Source: Ornithinibacillus xuwenensis | GTDB taxonomy: Bacteria > Bacillota > Bacilli > Bacillales > Amphibacillaceae | DNA: 64,000 nt | Reading direction: 5' to 3' | NCBI RefSeq assembly: GCF_039614845.1 | Contig: NZ_JBDIML010000003.1 | Location: 558,001 to 622,000, forward strand | In this document: piece by piece, positions 60,233 to 64,000 of the stretch | Position numbering within the stretch: position 1 is the stretch's first letter | How the letters are laid out: each line of letters starts with the position of its first letter | Program-made: the position numbers and the translations under genes | The notes under the pieces: generated by a model | Databases searched by the model: none | What the model was told of the DNA's origin: nothing | What the model saw: the letters and a program-made list of their open reading frames with translations, nothing else

Positions 60233-62497
60233 ATGGCAAACGTAGTGAAAATCTCGGTTAGACATTTAGTGGAATACGTGTATCGAAGTGGCAGTATTGA
60301 ATCTGGTTTTCAAACGGCATCTTCTATGACAGAAGGAACGAGAATCCATCAATTAATTCAAAAAAGCTATCGGGAACACGATGAAAAGGAAGTGTTTGTA
60401 GAAGCAGAGATTCCTTATGAAGACTTTGTTGTTCGAGTGGATGGACGTTGTGATGGATTACTAAAGGATGGAGAAACCATCACCATTGATGAAATAAAGT
60501 CTACTGTACATTCCTTGGATGCTGTACTGGAGGATAGCCATCCTGTGCACTGGGCACAGGCTATTTTTTATGGATATATTTATGCATCTGACCATGATTT
60601 AGCAGAAGTGACCATTCAGCTTACATATGTACAAGTAAAAACGCAGGAACAAAAGCAATTTCGCCGTGTGATGACGTTTGCGGAAATGGAATCCTTTGTC
60701 TACAAAGTGATCAAGGATTATGCTGCATTTTTAAAGGTGAAGCTTAAGCATAAGGTGAATCGAAATGAAACATGTAAAACACTAGAATTTCCATTCGAAA
60801 CCTATCGGGAAGGACAACGAAAGCTTGCTGGGGCCGTATATAAAACCATTGCAGATAAAAAGACGTTGTTCGCACGGGCTTCAACTGGGATTGGTAAGAC
60901 CATTTCGACTATCTTTCCTACGGTCAAAGCAATCGGTGAAGGTAAGCTGGAGAAGATGTTTTATTTAACCGCAAAAACCATTACACGAACAGCTGCTGAA
61001 GAAGCATTTCGACTATTGATAGAAAATGGACTTGATATTCACGTTCTCACCATTACGGCCAAGGATAAAATATGCTTTCAGGAGGAAACCATTTGCACAA
61101 GTGAGAGCTGTCCATTTGCAGATGGCTTTTATGACCGAATCAATGGGGCAGTTATTGATATTTTAAAGCATGAGAACATGATGAATCGGAGCGTAATCGA
61201 GCTTTACGCTAGAAAGCATCGGGTTTGCCCTTTTGAATTTTCCATTGAACTCGCCTATGCAGTAGATGCTGTCATTTGTGATTACAATTATATTTTTGAT
61301 CCGAGAGTATCCTTGAAGCGCTTGATGGAGGATCAGAAAAAGAAAACCGCCATACTAGTGGATGAGGCACATAACCTAGTTGATCGTGCTAGGGAAATGT
61401 ACTCTGCTGAAATTAATAAATCCAACTTCCTACAGCTAAAAAGAGATTTTCAAAATAATTCCATTGGAACTGCTGCTAAAGCAATCAATGACCGCTTATT
61501 ACAGGTGAAAAAGTCAGAGGAGTACTTGCGGAAGGGCCTGGATGAGGAACTAGTCGAATTACTAGAAACCTTCATCATGGAGGCTGAGATAGAGCTCGTA
61601 CGGAACGATCATGATTTGTTATTAGATACGTATTTCTCCGCTCAAAACTTTGTGAAAATTGCTAAGCTGTACAATGAACGATTTATCACGTATATAGACG
61701 TTCAAAAAAGTGAAGTGAAGCTGAAATTATTTTGTCTGGATCCATCTGAGCAGATTCTAAAAATGGGAAAAGGATTTCGGGCAAGAGTGTTCTTTTCTGC
61801 AACGTTAACACCTGCAGATTATTATAGGGATTTACTTGGCGGACAATCGGATGATTATGTCATCTCCATCCCATCTCCTTTTGCAAGAGAAAATGCCGAG
61901 GTCATCATTCAACCATTATCGACGAGGTATCGGGATAGAGAAAATACTTTAATGCCAATGGTACACTTTTTCAAGGATGTGTTAGATAAGACAAAAGGGA
62001 ATTTCTTAATCTTCTTCCCTTCCTATCAATATATGAGAAATGCATATGAGCAATTTGTAGAAAAATATCCTGATATAAATACGATTATGCAAGATGGTGG
62101 GATGTCTGAAGTAGAGAGAGAAGAATTCTTAGCTGCGTTTGATTCAGAACGAGAAGAAAGATTGGTTGGTTTTGCAGTACTCGGTGGAATCTTTTCCGAG
62201 GGTGTAGACTTAAAAGGAGACCGACTACAGGGGGTTATCGTAGTTGGAGTCGGAATGCCACAGATTGGTTTGGAGCGAAATATTATAAAGGACTATTTCC
62301 AATCCATTGGAAAAAACGGCTTCGATTATGCGTATGTGTATCCTGGAATGAATAAAGTACTACAAGCTGGCGGACGACTAATTCGCTCGGATTCAGATAC
62401 TGGTGTGATCGCACTAGTGGATGATCGATTTTTGCAAAGGAAGTATCAGGGGTTATTGCCTTGGGAGTGGCAGCATTATAGGGTAGTAGATAAGTGA
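60233..62497 (+). CDS. PD-(D/E)XK nuclease - Rad3/DinG helicase fusion
   Basis: DNA repair enzyme of about 754 aa. The N-terminal 170 residues form a RecB/Cas4-like nuclease (FVVRVDGRCDGLL, ITIDEIKST as the D and E-x-K motifs). From about residue 185 an XPD/Rad3-type helicase: Walker A ARASTGIGKTIS, iron-sulfur-type cysteines (KDKICFQEETICTSESCPFAD and HRVCPFEF), VDEAHNLVDRAR box II, FFSATLTPADYY and C-terminal ASFSEGVDLKGDRL-like GIFSEGVDLKGDRLQG, AGGRLIRSD. The start at 60233 has AGGTG five bases upstream. Monocistronic. Role in DNA repair is by family. Confidence 0.9.
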   Translation: MANVVKISVRHLVEYVYRSGSIESGFQTASSMTEGTRIHQLIQKSYREHDEKEVFVEAEIPYEDFVVRVDGRCDGLLKDGETITIDEIKSTVHSLDAVLEDSHPVHWAQAIFYGYIYASDHDLAEVTIQLTYVQVKTQEQKQFRRVMTFAEMESFVYKVIKDYAAFLKVKLKHKVNRNETCKTLEFPFETYREGQRKLAGAVYKTIADKKTLFARASTGIGKTISTIFPTVKAIGEGKLEKMFYLTAKTITRTAAEEAFRLLIENGLDIHVLTITAKDKICFQEETICTSESCPFADGFYDRINGAVIDILKHENMMNRSVIELYARKHRVCPFEFSIELAYAVDAVICDYNYIFDPRVSLKRLMEDQKKKTAILVDEAHNLVDRAREMYSAEINKSNFLQLKRDFQNNSIGTAAKAINDRLLQVKKSEEYLRKGLDEELVELLETFIMEAEIELVRNDHDLLLDTYFSAQNFVKIAKLYNERFITYIDVQKSEVKLKLFCLDPSEQILKMGKGFRARVFFSATLTPADYYRDLLGGQSDDYVISIPSPFARENAEVIIQPLSTRYRDRENTLMPMVHFFKDVLDKTKGNFLIFFPSYQYMRNAYEQFVEKYPDINTIMQDGGMSEVEREEFLAAFDSEREERLVGFAVLGGIFSEGVDLKGDRLQGVIVVGVGMPQIGLERNIIKDYFQSIGKNGFDYAYVYPGMNKVLQAGGRLIRSDSDTGVIALVDDRFLQRKYQGLLPWEWQHYRVVDK

Positions 62498-62508
62498 AAT
62501 TTTGTGAT

Positions 62509-62531
62509 AGGGGGCCAGAGGCTTCCCCCTT
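62509..62531 (+). terminator. Probable terminator of the helicase gene
   Basis: GGGGGCC-AGA-GGC with CCCCC arms (two-base bulge), 12 bases past the stop; only a weak T-tract follows. Confidence 0.55.
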
Positions 62532-62624
62532 CACATCCCATTTTATTTAGCTGCATCAGGATTATTAGATTCTACATACTTTTACTAGTTTGTTTCTCAT
62601 AGGGTTAAACCTTAACACAGTATG

Positions 62625-63536
62625 TTAGCGATAAAGTTTCCTTGCTTCTTCCAAGAAGTTTACATATTTCTCCATGAAGCTTTCTGGCTTGGTTATTTTA
62701 ACCTTATTACCAAACCCAGCGATGAATTGAAAAGCAAATGGGTTCTCAGGCAGTTCAATTGTCGCAAGGTAACTTCTAGACGTAACTTTTGTCACGGCAT
62801 TCTTCCCATATCTCTCAATAAATTGATCCCTAACTGAAATATCAATCTCTAGCTCTACCCCAATCAAGCTTTGATATTCGATATGTTTATCTTGCCTTTC
62901 TTTATATTCCTTATTGGACCTTGGTACAAAAGAACCGACTTTTTGGATATCTAATATCCTCGTCAATTTAAAGGTTCGATAATCCTCTCGCTCTATACTA
63001 TATCCATACAGATACCAATGCATCTCACTTATATGTAGTGTATAAGGTTCTACAACTCTATCGGTTTTGTTTCCTTTTTGGTCCACATACTCCAGCTTTA
63101 GTAACCAATTATTCTCAATTGCTTGCTTAACAACTAGAATATCTTCTTTGATTTCGCTTCTTCCTGTCCAATCATAAAAAGTTAGATCTAGATTAGGAGA
63201 AATATCTGTGCTGGTCATTCCTTTGATTTTTTGGATCGTCATTTGGATTTCTTCATTCGTAATCAGCCGCTCAAAACCACCTAATGCAACGAGTATATTT
63301 TCAATATCATGGTTATTTAATAATCGCTTATCGAATTTATACTCATCCATTAGGGCATACCCTCCTTCTGCACCATATATTGCATAAATAGGGATGTTTG
63401 CATAGCTTAAGGTTTCCATATCACGCTGGATCGTTCGCTTCGTTACTTGAAAAAGCCGACTAAATTCTGAAGCAGAAACAACCTTCTTTTGTAATAAGAT
63501 CATCACGATCGAAATAAGTCGCTCTATTTTTTTCAT
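62625..63536 (-). CDS. WYL-domain transcriptional regulator (YafY family)
   Basis: A 303-aa regulator with an N-terminal HTH of DeoR type (KKIERLISIVMILLQKKVVSASEFSRLFQVTKRTIQRDMETL), a middle WYL domain (LKLEYVDQKGNKTDRVVEPYTLHISEMHWYLYGYSIEREDYRTFKLTRI) and a C-terminal WCX-like region. The start at 63536 is chosen because GGAGG lies five bases upstream. Divergent from the VOC gene with about 75 bases between, so it probably controls that gene. The ligand is unknown. Confidence 0.9.
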   Translation of the reverse strand: MKKIERLISIVMILLQKKVVSASEFSRLFQVTKRTIQRDMETLSYANIPIYAIYGAEGGYALMDEYKFDKRLLNNHDIENILVALGGFERLITNEEIQMTIQKIKGMTSTDISPNLDLTFYDWTGRSEIKEDILVVKQAIENNWLLKLEYVDQKGNKTDRVVEPYTLHISEMHWYLYGYSIEREDYRTFKLTRILDIQKVGSFVPRSNKEYKERQDKHIEYQSLIGVELEIDISVRDQFIERYGKNAVTKVTSRSYLATIELPENPFAFQFIAGFGNKVKITKPESFMEKYVNFLEEARKLYR

Positions 63537-63613
63537 CATATCCTCCAATATACGACATACTGTTGTCTCCTATGGTCTATTATACTTCAATTATAAAAAG
63601 GAGGTAATACAGG

Positions 63614-64000
63614 ATGAAAGCAATAACATACTTACAATTTGATGGGAAGGCAGATGAGGCATTAACCTTTTATGGAGAGGCATTACAAGCAACAAGCGTA
63701 AAGAAGGTGAAGTTTGGTGCTTTTGGTCAGGATCCGAACTACCCTTTAACAGAGGAAGAACAAAACATGATTATGGAATCTCGTATTGAATTCTCCGGAA
63801 ATCATTTAATGATCTCTGATGTTCTCCCTTCCATGCAAGCTGTAACAGGCAACATTTCAAAGGGGAATAACGTCATAATCAGTATCATAGACGCTGATTC
63901 AGAAACGAATAAGCAAATTTTTGATAAACTATCAATTGGTGGTACTGTCGTCATGCCAATAGCTGCTACGCCATGGTCAGCGAGCTTTGGAATGGTAGTC
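63614..64000 (+). CDS. PhnB-like VOC-family protein (partial, window end)
   Basis: Glyoxalase/bleomycin-resistance-fold protein of the PhnB/3-demethylubiquinone-methyltransferase-like group: MKAITYLQFDGKADEALTFY, then SRIEFSGNHLMISDVLPS and MPIAATPWSASFGMVV. A GGAGG ribosome site lies before ATG. The window ends after 129 codons; these proteins usually have about 140, so only a short tail is missing. Divergent from a WYL regulator. Metal-binding role and substrate unknown. Confidence 0.88.
   Translation, partial: MKAITYLQFDGKADEALTFYGEALQATSVKKVKFGAFGQDPNYPLTEEEQNMIMESRIEFSGNHLMISDVLPSMQAVTGNISKGNNVIISIIDADSETNKQIFDKLSIGGTVVMPIAATPWSASFGMVV

Noticed and set aside
1..64000. CRISPR arrays, prophage, insertion sequences
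   Set aside because: No regularly spaced direct repeats, phage structural genes, transposases or target-site duplications were seen.

Overview
The window looks like a chromosomal segment of a low-GC, spore-forming, probably halotolerant member of the Bacillaceae (Oceanobacillus/Virgibacillus-like). The signs are tiny YjcZ- and YuzL-type genes typical of spore formers, AGGAGG-type ribosome sites with frequent GTG and TTG starts, a BCCT osmolyte carrier, and many best-recognised relatives in Bacillus subtilis (YrkE/F/H/I/J, Btr, YrhK, YumC). No prophage, transposase, rRNA operon or CRISPR array is visible. The genus is inference.

Layout. 0-9 kb: lipoprotein, alkaline phosphatase, a decayed gene, chemoreceptor, VLRF1-type release-factor homologue, tRNA-Cys, yjcZ, a TPR protein and a DUF2161 nuclease-fold protein. 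9-16 kb: AlkD-type repair protein, BCCT carrier, YrhK and YuzL proteins, a DHA2 drug exporter with divergent TetR regulator, and a patatin lipase. 16.6-21 kb: iron-siderophore uptake cluster 1 (lipoprotein, divergent from two FecCD permeases and a YumC-like flavoprotein) around a Fur-box-like site. 21-22.6 kb: an SDR dehydrogenase with divergent TetR regulator and a palindrome between them.

22.7-39.9 kb is the most striking part: a reactive-sulfur (persulfide) island. It holds glutaredoxin, DUF302, three single-domain rhodaneses, a Cys-less membrane rhodanese, a CstR-type persulfide sensor, a complete yrkF-E-H-I-J set, and a second yrkF-E-H-J set preceded by a rhodanese pseudogene. Between the two sets lie a two-component system, a cupin and a DUF2202 ferritin-like gene, an OsmC pseudogene, and a TlpA/CcdA/membrane-protein thiol-redox operon. 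At least eight palindromes of the form ATACCC-N4-GGGTAT, some degenerate, lie upstream of these genes and of an MFS transporter, and suggest one CstR regulon. The proposed chemistry is: TusA, DsrE and rhodanese proteins pass persulfide sulfur, the YrkH metallo-beta-lactamase domain oxidises it to sulfite, and TauE exports the product.

40-49 kb: macrolide phosphotransferase, a PadR-controlled pair of 2TM-repeat proteins, a hydrolase-DUF4279 fusion opposite an Imm11 gene, SelO, a YdhK remnant, a second DHA2 exporter and a YqcI/YcgG protein. 49.3-55.2 kb: siderophore cluster 2 with a Btr-like AraC/binding-protein fusion regulator and a second YumC-like flavoprotein; neither siderophore cluster carries an ATPase gene. 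55-64 kb: PfpI/DJ-1 protein, aspartate 4-decarboxylase, an FAD oxidase with a half-size MFS protein, a type I toxin-antitoxin-like locus with a frameshifted toxin, a nuclease-helicase fusion, a WYL regulator and a PhnB-like VOC protein cut by the window end.
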